Positions 9,063 to 17,667 of a stretch of DNA of 64,000 nucleotides are shown here, in pieces. The translations under genes and the position numbers were made by a program. The stretch comes from Methylobacterium radiotolerans JCM 2831 (lineage in GTDB: Bacteria; Pseudomonadota; Alphaproteobacteria; Rhizobiales; Beijerinckiaceae), in the NCBI RefSeq assembly GCF_000019725.1, contig NC_010505.1, positions 248,001 to 312,000 of the forward strand. The letters are read 5' to 3'. Within the stretch, counting starts at the first letter, position 1. Each line of letters begins with the position of its first letter. The notes beneath the pieces were generated by a model. That model saw only the letters and a program-made list of their open reading frames with translations, made no database searches and had not been told where the DNA came from.

Positions 9063-10760
9063 ATGGAACGGGATAAACTGGCAATAGGCGCGCCGACCCC
9101 ACCGGGTGAGCCGTGCGCGGAGGTGCTGCACCCCTTCCTGCCGTGGTTGACCGGCAGCCTTCTGCTGGTGGGACCGAGGCCCGACGCGGGGAGCAGGGCG
9201 CGCTGGGCACCCACCGCCGCGGTGGTCCACACGGCGGATGGCGCCGACTTTCCGGCCTCGACGCGCTTCGATGCCGTCGTTCTGCTGGGTCTCCTGTCCC
9301 GACGAGACGACGGGGGCGGGTGCGCGCTCGACGCGACGATCGCCTGGGCCCAGGAGCGGCTGCGAACCGGCGGGCGGCTGATCCTCGTCGTCGACAACGC
9401 GCTGTCGCTCCACGGCCTCGCCTCGGGGTCCGAGACGGCGGGGGAGCGCGGCTTCCCGAGCCTCGAAGGGCGTCCCCGATCCGACGGCGCCCGGCTGCCG
9501 ACGCGGGCAGGTCTGAAGCGGTCCCTGGGGGCCCGCGGCCTGGTCCATCAGGACTGGTGGTTCCCGTTTCCGGACCAGGGGCGACCCCTGAGCCTCGTCG
9601 CCGAGCGCGGATTGGCGCGGCCGGGTGGGTTCGACCCCGGAATGCTCGCGATCGGCGCAGCCGGCCCGGAACCCGCAGCCTGCGCGGGCGCACTTTTCTC
9701 GCCGCGGCGCGCCTGGGGGCCGGTGGCGGATCTGGGGCTCACCGGCGATCTGGCGCCGGCCTTCGCGGTCGCGGCGTCGGAAGCGCCGCTGCCGCCGGAT
9801 GACCGGCTGGCGATCCACCTCGGACTGCGCCGCCGCCCGGAATTCGAGCGTCTGGTGACCTTCGCGGAGGCCGGGTCGCGGATCGCGGTGCGCCGCGCGC
9901 GCGTGAACCCTGATCTTCCCGCCGCGGTCGCAGGGGTGACGAACCTGTTGCCATCGGAGACCTACGCGCCCGGTTCGCTCTGGTCGGCGGATCTCGAGGC
10001 GCGGCTCGCGCGAGAGGGCTGGTGCCCGGACGCGGTCGCCGCCTGGGCCGGGACGTGGCTGGAGGCCGTCTCCCGCTGCTTCGCGGCCGGGGCGCGGATG
10101 GGACCGGACACGCTGCTCCCGGCACGGGCGCTCGACGCGATCCCGAAGAACCTCGTCTCGGGTACAAACCGGACATTCATAGACCTGGAATGGGACCTCG
10201 GCGTCCCTCTGGACGCGGGTCATCTCGCCGTGCGCGGACTCGTCAACGCGCTGACCGACGCGCCGGACTGGCGGCCCGGCGGAGCGTCCGGCCTGACCCT
10301 GCTGGACGCCCTGCGCGCCCTGTTGCCGAGGCTCGGATTCGCCCTGGACGATGCGCAGCTCGCCGACCGGCTGGCCCGGGAGAGCCGGTTCCAGTCCATC
10401 GTCAGCGACCGCGTGATCGAGCGCGGTCTGGGCTGGGCGGCGGCGACGCGCCTGCCGGCCGGCGGTCCGGCCCGCAGCGGCGCGGATCCCCGCGCGGCGC
10501 TCGTCGAGGCGTCCGCCGAGATCGCCCGGCTGCGCGAGGAGAATGCGGCCCTGCGCGCCGCGCGCACCGCCGACGCCGCCGCGCATGCGGACACCGAGCG
10601 CGAGAGCGCCCGTCGCACCGACCGCGTGATCGCCTACGCGGCCGAACTGCACCGCGCGCGCGACCACCTCCAAAACGCGCTCGACGCCCGCCGCGCTTCG
10701 TCCGCCTACGGGCGCCGTCTGCCCCTTCGCCTCCTGCGCCTGCTCAGAGGGACCCCGTGA
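9063..10760 (+). CDS. Methyltransferase-like protein with C-terminal coiled coil (glycan locus)
   Basis: A 565-residue protein. The start at 9063 has an AGGAAG ribosome binding site immediately upstream; the reading frame is open further upstream but there it is intergenic sequence. Residues about 25-125 have the strand and helix pattern of a class I methyltransferase fold (LLLVGPRP, FDAVVLLGLL, AQERLRTGGRLILVVDNALS), but the usual GxGxG cofactor loop is absent. This part may be a degenerate or non-catalytic SAM domain. The middle carries an ATNLLPSE-like region (VAGVTNLLPSETYAPGSLW) seen in proteins that handle glycosylated acceptors. Residues about 479-542 form a coiled coil and the last 25 residues are very basic. 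It overlaps the next gene by one base (TGATG), indicating coupled translation. The role is inferred to be in polysaccharide or glycoprotein assembly. Confidence 0.65.
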   Translation: MERDKLAIGAPTPPGEPCAEVLHPFLPWLTGSLLLVGPRPDAGSRARWAPTAAVVHTADGADFPASTRFDAVVLLGLLSRRDDGGGCALDATIAWAQERLRTGGRLILVVDNALSLHGLASGSETAGERGFPSLEGRPRSDGARLPTRAGLKRSLGARGLVHQDWWFPFPDQGRPLSLVAERGLARPGGFDPGMLAIGAAGPEPAACAGALFSPRRAWGPVADLGLTGDLAPAFAVAASEAPLPPDDRLAIHLGLRRRPEFERLVTFAEAGSRIAVRRARVNPDLPAAVAGVTNLLPSETYAPGSLWSADLEARLAREGWCPDAVAAWAGTWLEAVSRCFAAGARMGPDTLLPARALDAIPKNLVSGTNRTFIDLEWDLGVPLDAGHLAVRGLVNALTDAPDWRPGGASGLTLLDALRALLPRLGFALDDAQLADRLARESRFQSIVSDRVIERGLGWAAATRLPAGGPARSGADPRAALVEASAEIARLREENAALRAARTADAAAHADTERESARRTDRVIAYAAELHRARDHLQNALDARRASSAYGRRLPLRLLRLLRGTP

Positions 10761-12547
10761 TGCGGCTGCTCGTGGCCTGTGACCACCTCGCGCTGACGGG
10801 CGGCCTCCTGCGCTTCGAGCGGGTCGGGCGCGTGCTCGCGCGTCGCGGGCACACGTTCTCTTTCCTCACGTTCGGCACGGGCGAGGACGGGTTCGAGACG
10901 CGTCACCGCGTCCTGCACCCCGAGGAAGCCGCGCGCGAGAGCTGGGACGCCGTCATGGTGCCGGGCGGCGGTTTCCCGGATGCCACGATCGAGGGTTTCG
11001 CGGACCTGCGGGCCCCGAACTTCGGCGCCCGGATTCAGCACTTCCTCAACGCCCCGGCGCGACGGGACGCCTACGCGCGCGTCACGCGGACCTTCGCGCC
11101 CGACCTCGTCGTGGCGAACAACGCCCACTGGGACGATGCGGCCCTCGACGCCCTCGGCCTGCCGTGGCGCCGACTCGTCGGTGCAGTCGATGCCGGCCTG
11201 TTCGCGCCGCCCGTCTCGAGGCCGGCGCGCGGCGCGCGGCACCGGCTCGGCGGCATCGCCAACAAGCGCCCCGCCGCGCAGCTCGCCGCGCTCGACAGGC
11301 TCGGCGACGCGTGGGCGCTGCACTGGTTCGGACGGCCGGATTGGGGGCCCGTGGGCGCGCGCGCCGATCTGGTGGCCTCGGGCCGCCTCGTCGTCCACGG
11401 GCCGCTGGTCGAGGCCGACCTGCCCGCGTGGTACCACGGGCTCGACGCGTTCTGCAGCGCGGAGGCGCATGCCGGCTGGTGCAACCCGGCCGCCGAGGCG
11501 ATGGCCTGCGGCACGCCGCTCGTCACGACCGTGCACGGCACGCTGGCTTTCGCCGAGGACGCTGTGACCGCCCTGGTGGTGCCGGACGGTCCGGACGCGG
11601 CGCTCGGTGCCGCCGTCGCGCTGGCCGCGGACCGGATCGTCACCGATCCCGCCGCCGCCGCGTCCCGCGCCGAGGCGGGACGGGCGCGGATCCGGGCGCT
11701 CGACTGGGACACCTACGCGGACGGGCTGCTCGCCGCCGTCGCAGAGGCGATCGCGCTGCGGGCCGACCGGGCCACGGCGGCGCGCCCGTCCGGCACGCCG
11801 CCCCGCGAGACCGTGCTGCGCCTCGCCGACCTCGCGCGCCGGGACGGGGCGCTGCCGGAGGACTTCGACGCGCTCGGCTATATCCGGCTGCATCCGGACC
11901 TCGCGGCGCTGTTCGAGCACGCGTGGCAGGGGCAGTTGCACTACCTCGAGCACGGCCGGCGGGAGGGCCGGATCTACCCCTCGAACCTGACGCGGGCGCA
12001 GCAGAAGGCCGCCCAGGCATCGCGGATCGCGCTCGCGGTCGACGGGCTCGACGGCTCCGGCAAGTCGAGCATCGCGCGTCGCGTCGCCGAGGCGCTCGGT
12101 GCGACAGTGCTCAATCCCTTCAGCGGTCAGGTCGGCGCGATCCTGGTCCATCTGGCCCGGACGGGGCAGCACGCGCTCGCCGACGACGTGGCGCACGCGG
12201 CCGTCGCGGCGGCGATCGCCAACGCGCCGCCGGGACCGGTCGTCTTCGATCGGCACTGGTTCACCGCCTCGCAGCTCCTGTCGCCGGCCTATCGTCCGGG
12301 ATGGGAGCCGCGCCCGTTCACCGTCATGTGCTGGGCCGACCGCCCCACCACCATCGCCCGCATGGTCGCGCGCGGCGTACCCAACCCGTCGGAGCACATG
12401 ACCGAGGACCGGATCGCCGGCTACCGGACGCTCGCGGAGGAGCTGCGGCTGCCGCTCCTCGACACGTCCCGCATCGCCCCGGAGGAGGGGGCCGCGCAGG
12501 TGCTGGCGATGTTGGGCGCGAACGGCGACGCGGCACAGCGCGCGTGA
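10760..12547 (+). CDS. Glycosyltransferase family 4 fused to a thymidylate-kinase-like P-loop domain
   Basis: A 595-residue fusion. Residues 1 to about 340 are a GT-B glycosyltransferase of family 4 type, with the donor-binding block [21 protein letters not shown] at 235-255. Residues about 369-406 hold the short motif FDALGYIRLHPDLAALF...HYLEHGRREGR, a repeat found in many alphaproteobacterial surface-glycan proteins. Residues about 421-590 are a P-loop kinase of the thymidylate-kinase type: Walker A GLDGSGKSS at 429-437, FDRHW and a DRPTTIARM lid-like region after it. The kinase half may phosphorylate a lipid or sugar intermediate rather than dTMP; that is speculation. The start is fixed by the TGATG overlap with the preceding gene. 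Confidence 0.78.
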   Translation: MRLLVACDHLALTGGLLRFERVGRVLARRGHTFSFLTFGTGEDGFETRHRVLHPEEAARESWDAVMVPGGGFPDATIEGFADLRAPNFGARIQHFLNAPARRDAYARVTRTFAPDLVVANNAHWDDAALDALGLPWRRLVGAVDAGLFAPPVSRPARGARHRLGGIANKRPAAQLAALDRLGDAWALHWFGRPDWGPVGARADLVASGRLVVHGPLVEADLPAWYHGLDAFCSAEAHAGWCNPAAEAMACGTPLVTTVHGTLAFAEDAVTALVVPDGPDAALGAAVALAADRIVTDPAAAASRAEAGRARIRALDWDTYADGLLAAVAEAIALRADRATAARPSGTPPRETVLRLADLARRDGALPEDFDALGYIRLHPDLAALFEHAWQGQLHYLEHGRREGRIYPSNLTRAQQKAAQASRIALAVDGLDGSGKSSIARRVAEALGATVLNPFSGQVGAILVHLARTGQHALADDVAHAAVAAAIANAPPGPVVFDRHWFTASQLLSPAYRPGWEPRPFTVMCWADRPTTIARMVARGVPNPSEHMTEDRIAGYRTLAEELRLPLLDTSRIAPEEGAAQVLAMLGANGDAAQRA

Positions 12548-12702
12548 GTGCGGCCTCGCGGAGCGGCGTGCGAGATCGGCGCGAAGCGCGAGAGGCTGCG
12601 GGGCGACAGCCTCCGCGGGACCGGGAATTGCCGGACCCGCTCCGATATGGTCGCTTTCCGGAATCCGGTGGCGACGGCCGGCCACGGGTTTCGCGGGAGG
12701 AC

Positions 12703-13425
12703 ATGGCGTTCGTGTTGGAACAAGCGCGCGGCGACCGCGGCCGGAACCTCGTGCTGCTCGGCATCAGCCTCCTCTTCGTCGCCGCCGGTCTCGGGATGAT
12801 CGTCACCGGCGCGGATGGCGGCGTCGCGACGACGGTGTTCTTCGGCGTCTGCGCGGCCGTCGCCGTCTGGCAGCTGCGGCCGGACCTCCTCGAATCGGAG
12901 AGCCGGTCGGCGGGGTCACTGGCGGCCCAGTTTCCTGGCCCAGTGACCTTGCGCGCCTCGTTGCGGAGACTCCTGTTCCTCGCCCTGATGGCCGCCGGCT
13001 TCGGCGGGGTGACGCTCTGGATCCTGCTGCACGAGACGCGTTCAACCACGATGCACCTGCTGCTGTGGCCGGGTGTCGTGCTCTTCCTCGGAGGCGTCCC
13101 GGTCCTCATCCTCACGGCGATCCGCGGCTCGGCGCTGCAGCTCGACGAGACCGGATTCACCGTCGTGCAGTTGGGCCGGTCGCGGCGCGCACGGTGGCAT
13201 GACGTGAGCGAATTCGCGGCGGTCGCCGCAGCCGGCTCGGGCCAACGTCTCGTCACGGTCGACGACGCGAGCGCCGTCACGACCCGCCTCGGGGCGATGA
13301 ACCGTCGCCTGATCGGGCGCAACGCGGCGCTGCCGGACAACTATGGACTGGATCCCGACACGCTCGCTACGCTCCTCACGGCTTGGCGCAAGCGGGCCCT
13401 GCAGACGGAGGCCGGTCGGCTCTGA
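12703..13425 (+). CDS. Four-helix membrane protein with C-terminal soluble domain
   Basis: A 240-residue protein starting at the ATG at 12703, preceded by GGGAGG. Hydrophobic segments at about residues 15-36, 39-58, 85-109 and 116-141 predict four membrane helices. They are followed by a cytoplasmic domain of about 100 residues (ALQLDETGFTVVQLGRSRRARWHDVSEF) with the look of a PH-like or STM3941-type domain. It does not belong to a family I can name with confidence. It stands alone between the glycan genes and the VOC gene. Confidence 0.7.
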   Translation: MAFVLEQARGDRGRNLVLLGISLLFVAAGLGMIVTGADGGVATTVFFGVCAAVAVWQLRPDLLESESRSAGSLAAQFPGPVTLRASLRRLLFLALMAAGFGGVTLWILLHETRSTTMHLLLWPGVVLFLGGVPVLILTAIRGSALQLDETGFTVVQLGRSRRARWHDVSEFAAVAAAGSGQRLVTVDDASAVTTRLGAMNRRLIGRNAALPDNYGLDPDTLATLLTAWRKRALQTEAGRL

Positions 13426-13566
13426 GGCGATCCGGCCAACGCGGCGGCGGTGCCGGCGCACCGTCGAAGGCGCCCGGTCGACGGGCGGGGCGCGCGGGCC
13501 GGCGGCGGACGACACCGCCTGCCCGCGCCTTGACCATCGTCTCTCCAGCGTGGCCTGATCGGCGCG

Positions 13567-14043
13567 ATGGAACCGCTGACCGACCCGATCGCGCGCGCTC
13601 GCTCTCCCGGTACGGGTCAGCCCCCGGAGGGCGGATTCGCCGCCCTGACCCCCGAGCTGAGCGTCCGGGACCTCGATGTGAGCCTGCGTTTCTGGTGCGA
13701 TCTGCTCGGCTTCACGGTCGCCTACGATCGACCGGCCGCGCGCTTCGCTTATCTGACGCGAGGCGGCGCGCAGATCATGCTGTGCCAGCACAACGGCCGC
13801 TGGAGCACGGGCCCGCTGGATCCGCCCTGCGGCCGCGGGGTCAACTTCCAGATCATGGTCGATCGGCTGGATCCGATCCTCTCGGCGCTCGCCGGCGCGC
13901 GATGGCCGCTGTTCGAGGCGCCGCGGGAGGCCTGGTACCGGACGGGTCCGGTCGAGGGCGGCCAGCGGGAATTCCTCGTCCAGGATCCCGACGGGTACCT
14001 CGTGCGCCTCGCCGAGGATCTCGGTCACCGACAACCCGCGTAG
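13567..14043 (+). CDS. VOC-family protein (bleomycin-resistance/glyoxalase type)
   Basis: A 158-residue single-module VOC protein. After a 25-residue leader it has LSVRDLDVSLRFWCDLLGFTVAYDRP and the closing FLVQDPDGYLVRLAEDLG, the standard pair of beta-alpha-beta-beta-beta motifs of the bleomycin-resistance subgroup. Such proteins bind antibiotics, or act as metal-dependent lyases or dioxygenases as dimers. The substrate is not predictable here. A later ATG is not available close to the domain, so the annotated start includes the proline-rich leader. Confidence 0.82.
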   Translation: MEPLTDPIARARSPGTGQPPEGGFAALTPELSVRDLDVSLRFWCDLLGFTVAYDRPAARFAYLTRGGAQIMLCQHNGRWSTGPLDPPCGRGVNFQIMVDRLDPILSALAGARWPLFEAPREAWYRTGPVEGGQREFLVQDPDGYLVRLAEDLGHRQPA

Positions 14044-14076
14044 CCCCCGCCCGTCCGGACCGGGAGACGGCACCGT

Positions 14077-14095
14077 CGCGGCCGCAGGGGCCGCG
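14077..14095. terminator. Hairpin between convergent genes
   Basis: CGCGGCC-GCAGG-GGCCGCG is a perfect 7-bp stem with a 5-base loop. It sits between the stop codon of the VOC gene and the stop codon of the convergent membrane-protein gene, so it could end transcripts from both sides. There is no T run. Confidence 0.4.
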
Positions 14096-14914
14096 TCAGC
14101 GCGTGACGATGCTCGGCTCCTGCCGGCCGGGACGGGGTTGAACCACGAGGAGTCCGGCCGAGTAGACCAGCGAGACGAGGAGCGCGACCGTCAGCGCGAG
14201 CGCGGCACCGAACGGTTCGATCATCACGTGGAGCGTCAGCAGGGTCAGGCCGAAGCCGAACACCCCGCGGATCGCGACGCTCGCCAAGCGCGCCATCGCC
14301 GCGCCTCCGATTCGGCGATGAAGGATGACGAAGGCGCTCGTCATCGTAACCGGGAAGGCGGCGATCACCCCGGTCCGGGCAGGACCGAGGGCGGTGCTGA
14401 GCGCCAGCAGGGCCGCGACGAACAGCGCGACAGCACTCGCGCGGATGAGCAGATCCAGCGGGCGCGGCCTCGCGACGACGGCGCTCCGCACAAGGGTCGC
14501 GCGCACCACGTGCCGGGTCGAGACGGCGCCGGCCCCGTAGACGAGGGCATTGAGCAGGAACGCCGTCGTCGGCGTCCACGCGAGCGCCGAGACCGGCAGG
14601 GCCGCCGCGAGCCACGCCAGGATCGCCGGCCCGAGGGTGGCGATCATGTCGCGACCGGCCGCCCGGTGGGCGTAGACGATCAGGAACAGGCCCGTCGCGG
14701 CGTTCGCCGCGAAGCCGTTGAGGGCCGCCCCGGCGACGAACGCGGCGTCATGCTCCATCGCCATGAACACGTAGGCCGGCCCGGCCGACACCGGCAGGCT
14801 GACGACGAGCGCGCCCCAGACCGGCCCCAGCCATTCGGCCAGGACGGAGGCGAGCACCACCACGGTCCCGGAGGTCAGCGCCCGGATCAGGGCCGTCAGC
14901 CAAATCGCCGCCAA
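14096..14914 (-). CDS. Integral membrane protein of unknown function (about eight to nine helices)
   Basis: A 272-residue protein that is almost entirely hydrophobic. Segments such as LTSGTVVVLASVLAEWLG, GALVVSLPVSAGPAYVFMAM, ASAVALFVAALLALS and FGLTLLTLHVMIEPFGAALALTVALLVSLVYSAGLLVV give about eight to nine membrane helices. The two halves share a similar pattern (SLPVSAGPAYVFMAMEHD in the first, AFPVTMTSAFVILHRRIG in the second), which suggests an internal duplication. I do not recognise the family. The gene stands alone, with a 454-bp gap upstream. Confidence 0.75.
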   Translation of the reverse strand: MAAIWLTALIRALTSGTVVVLASVLAEWLGPVWGALVVSLPVSAGPAYVFMAMEHDAAFVAGAALNGFAANAATGLFLIVYAHRAAGRDMIATLGPAILAWLAAALPVSALAWTPTTAFLLNALVYGAGAVSTRHVVRATLVRSAVVARPRPLDLLIRASAVALFVAALLALSTALGPARTGVIAAFPVTMTSAFVILHRRIGGAAMARLASVAIRGVFGFGLTLLTLHVMIEPFGAALALTVALLVSLVYSAGLLVVQPRPGRQEPSIVTR

Positions 14915-15368
14915 GGTCGTTTCCCGCGCGTCGCGTCGCCGACCCGGGTCGGCATCGGAGCCGCGCCCTCGCTATCACGGGCGACCGGTCCCGGCCAAAG
15001 CGGCCGGCTCGCGAATCCGCGCTTACGAAACCGGACGGGGCGACCTGCTCGTCGGCCCGCGCGACCGCCGCCGTGCCGCCCGCGATGGTCCCGACGCAGC
15101 GGGCGGCCGTGTTTTGCGATCGCGATAGACTTTCACCCAATTCTCGACTTCAATGACCGAGATTGGTGCAGTCGAGAGCACGGATTTCGGCGCTGAGAGC
15201 CGGCCACGGCGTACCTTCCGTGGCGCTTGGCAACACCGATCCGCCGGATAGGACTTCGGATCTTCACGGCCAGCTCGGCGCACCGCCCGCGCGACGCGAG
15301 CTGGACGCGACACGCCGGAAAGATTCTGCCGACCACGATCCTTGGGCGTGGGAACGCGGCCGGGCGGC
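14915..15368. other. Gene-poor 454-bp stretch
   Basis: No open reading frame here has convincing protein-like content or a ribosome binding site. It contains the promoter of the membrane-protein gene at 14914. It also holds a dyad: CTCGACT (15143-15149) with AGTCGAG (15170-15176), nested around CAAT (15151-15154) with ATTG (15162-15165). The stretch around 15115-15170 is relatively AT-rich. Confidence 0.5.
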
Positions 15369-16808
15369 TCAGATGTAGGTCGAAGCGAGCGCCGGCGAGC
15401 CGTCCAGGGCGTGGGCCAGTCTCTCCAGGCCGTGGGCGATCTGCTGTCGGGTCGAGGGGCCTCCGAGGCAGAGCCGGACGGCCTCGGGTGGCGCTCCGGC
15501 GACGCAGAAGGGATCGCTGCCGACCACCCCGAGACCCGCCGCGCGGCCCTGGCTGGCGAAGGCCGAGCGCGTCCATCCAGCCGGCAGGGTGATCCAGACG
15601 TGGAAGGCGTGCGGGTCCGCGACGTAGGCCTCGGCGGGCAGCAGCGCGGCCGCGAGGCTCTGGCGCGCGGCCGACTCGGCGCGGACGAAGTCCACGATGG
15701 CGTCCGCCGTCCCGTCCACGATCCAGCGCGTGGTCAGCGCGGTCGAGATCGGCGACGCCATCACGGTCGCAGCGCGCAGGGCATCGCCGAGGGGCAGGGC
15801 GGCCCGCGCGTTCGGCGCGACCAGGAAGGCCAGGCGGAGCCCCGCGCCCAGGCACTTCGCGACGCCCGCCACGTAGTAGGTGATCTCGGGCGCCAGTTCG
15901 GCGAAGCTCGGCGGCGGTGCCGGGCAGATCCGCGCGTAGGCGTCGTCCTCGATGATCGTGACCGCGTAGCGGCGGGCTGTGGCCACGATGGCGTCGCGCC
16001 GCGCGCGGGATAGGGTCGCCGTGGTCGGGTTCTGAAGGAGCGGATTGAGGTAGAGGGCCTTCGGCGCGCCGCGGGTACAGGCGGCCGCGAAGGCGTCGGG
16101 GTCGATCCCGTGGCGGTCCATCGGCAGGCCGACGAGGCGCAGGCCCCGATGCGCCGCGAGGGTCCGGATGCCCGGATAGGTGATGCGCTCGGCGCAGATG
16201 GTATCGCCGGCCTGCGCGACCTGTCCCAGGATGCTGGAGAGGGCGCTGTGCGTGCCCGGGCAGATCAGGAGGCGCTCGCGCGCCGCGACGATCCCGCGAC
16301 CCCCGAGCCAGCGCAGCGCGGCCTCCTTGTCCGCCTCCGTCCCGCCGAAGCCCTGGTAGCGCAGCAGGTCGGCGAGATTGCCGGACAGCTCCGCGAAGGA
16401 CGACCGCATGCGGGCCTGCAGGCCCGGCAGGTCGGGCTCCGGGGGCAGGTTCATGGTGAAGTCGACCGGTCCGGGCCGCCGGGCGTGCGCGGCCTCAGCG
16501 GGACGGGTCGTGTCCGCCGGGTCGACCACGAAGGTGCCCCGGCCGACCCGCCCCTCGATCAGGCCGCGCCTGTGAGCCTCGACATAGCCGCGGGACACGG
16601 TCGTGAAGTTGAGGTCGAGCGTGGCGGCGAGCGCGCGCTGGGTCGGCAGGCGCGTGCCCGGCAGCAGGTGACCGGTCCGGATATCGTCCGCCAGCGCGTC
16701 CGCGATAGCGAGGTAATGGGGCTTGCCCCAGCGCTTGAGGTCGGGCGTCCAGACATTGTCCGCGCCGCCCCTATCGACGGACCGAACTCCCCGCCCGCTC
16801 GCCCTCAT
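15369..16808 (-). CDS. MocR/PdxR-type regulator (GntR helix-turn-helix fused to an aminotransferase-like domain)
   Basis: About 479 residues from the ATG at 16808. The N-terminal GntR winged helix (IADALADDIRTGHLLPGTRLPTQRALAATLDLNFTTVSRGY) is joined to a fold-type I aminotransferase domain that carries the PLP lysine in VAGVAKCLGAGLRLAF. The serine usual before that lysine is alanine here. Such proteins use PLP or a PLP-amino acid adduct as effector and act near the genes they control. An upstream ATG at 16901 is in frame, but it would extend the protein through a region rich in repeats that looks like promoter. It is divergent from the Nit1 cluster, which makes the cluster its likely target. 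Confidence 0.87.
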   Translation of the reverse strand: MRASGRGVRSVDRGGADNVWTPDLKRWGKPHYLAIADALADDIRTGHLLPGTRLPTQRALAATLDLNFTTVSRGYVEAHRRGLIEGRVGRGTFVVDPADTTRPAEAAHARRPGPVDFTMNLPPEPDLPGLQARMRSSFAELSGNLADLLRYQGFGGTEADKEAALRWLGGRGIVAARERLLICPGTHSALSSILGQVAQAGDTICAERITYPGIRTLAAHRGLRLVGLPMDRHGIDPDAFAAACTRGAPKALYLNPLLQNPTTATLSRARRDAIVATARRYAVTIIEDDAYARICPAPPPSFAELAPEITYYVAGVAKCLGAGLRLAFLVAPNARAALPLGDALRAATVMASPISTALTTRWIVDGTADAIVDFVRAESAARQSLAAALLPAEAYVADPHAFHVWITLPAGWTRSAFASQGRAAGLGVVGSDPFCVAGAPPEAVRLCLGGPSTRQQIAHGLERLAHALDGSPALASTYI

Positions 16809-16838
16809 CCGTCCTGCACCCGCGTCGTGAAAAGCGAT

Positions 16839-17066
16839 CAATGATCGATTGTATGGCTTGCAAGCACCGTACCGGGCGGCGCATCGCGTGTCACGGCTCA
16901 TACGATCCGTTCAATGCGTACAATATTCGACGCCGAAACAGGCGTCGATTGACCATGGCATGCGCACGACTTGGTGATGAAATGTGCGAAAGGAAATAGA
17001 TCTTCGCCGGTCGCCGACTGTCCATTGATCGCAATATTGTATGTATCGCAGGGCGACGCATTGACT
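16839..17066. promoter_or_regulatory. MocR/Nit1 divergent promoter region with repeated ATTGTA boxes
   Basis: Three related AT-rich boxes lie in otherwise GC-rich DNA. TGATCG-ATTGTATG is at 16842-16855. GTACAATATTCG is at 16918-16929, the complement of CGAATATTGTAC. TGATCGCAATATTGTATG is at 17026-17043. Two share TGATCG plus ATTGTATG in direct orientation and one is inverted, an arrangement known for MocR operators. A perfect 8-bp dyad TCGACGCC-GAAACA-GGCGTCGA lies at 16927-16948. TTGACT at 17061-17066 could be a -35 box for the cluster, but no good -10 box is visible. Confidence 0.5.
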
Positions 17067-17167
17067 GGATCCATGATCGCGCTGTTCTGGCACACCGCTT
17101 GCCATTGCCTCGGCTGATCGCGCGCAGCGCCGACTGCAGCGGTCCAGATCACCGAGGAGCGTGAGCA

Positions 17168-17650
17168 ATGCCTGCCGTGAATCGCGAGCCGCACAAGAAG
17201 GGCGACGTCCTGGTCGACTACGAGGAGAAGGTCTTCGAGGACGTGAAGGCCGAACCGGGTCAGAAGGCGCTCGTCACCTTCCACACCGTCGCGTTCGAGG
17301 GCTCGATCGGCCTCGTCAACCTGCTCCAGGCCACGCGCCTGCAGCGCAAAGGCTTCGAGACCTCGATCCTGCTCTACGGCCCCGGCATCACCCTCGGTGT
17401 CCAGCGGGGCTTCCCGCGGCTCGGCGACGAGGCCTTCCCGGGCCATCTCAACTTCAACAACCAGCTCGAGAAGTTCATGGCCGAAGGCGGCAAGGTCTAC
17501 GCTTGCCGCTTCTCGACACAGGCCCTGTACGGGCACGGCGAGGCGGCCTTCATCGAGGGCATCCGCATGATCAACCCCCTCGACGTGCTCGACTGCATCC
17601 TCCTGCACAAGCGCGACAACGCGGTGATCATCGACACCTGGACCGTCTGA
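17168..17650 (+). CDS. MSMEG_0572/Sll0783-family protein, first gene of the Nit1 cluster
   Basis: A 160-residue soluble protein matching the family named after MSMEG_0572 and Sll0783, the small nitrogen-starvation-linked protein always found with the Nit1 nitrilase. Recognisable stretches are [57 protein letters not shown] and [16 protein letters not shown]. The fold resembles DsrE-like or YchN-like small proteins. Its biochemical function is not established. The GAGG of the ribosome binding site lies 8 bases upstream of the ATG. It is separated from the nitrilase gene by a 69-bp gap with a strong hairpin, unlike the overlapping genes that follow. Confidence 0.9.
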   Translation: MPAVNREPHKKGDVLVDYEEKVFEDVKAEPGQKALVTFHTVAFEGSIGLVNLLQATRLQRKGFETSILLYGPGITLGVQRGFPRLGDEAFPGHLNFNNQLEKFMAEGGKVYACRFSTQALYGHGEAAFIEGIRMINPLDVLDCILLHKRDNAVIIDTWTV

Positions 17651-17667
17651 CGACCGCGCCAACGCTC

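Noticed and set aside
9629..9645. A GGTTCGACCCC stretch like a tRNA T-arm
   Set aside because: It lies inside a confident coding sequence and no cloverleaf can be built around it.
15023..15313. A 96-codon minus-strand frame in the gap upstream of the membrane protein at 14096
   Set aside because: Extremely basic with no recognisable start signal or motif; likely non-coding.
17061..17089. A TTGACT...GTTCTG promoter for the Nit1 cluster
   Set aside because: The second box is poor and only the first hexamer is convincing, so only the region is recorded.
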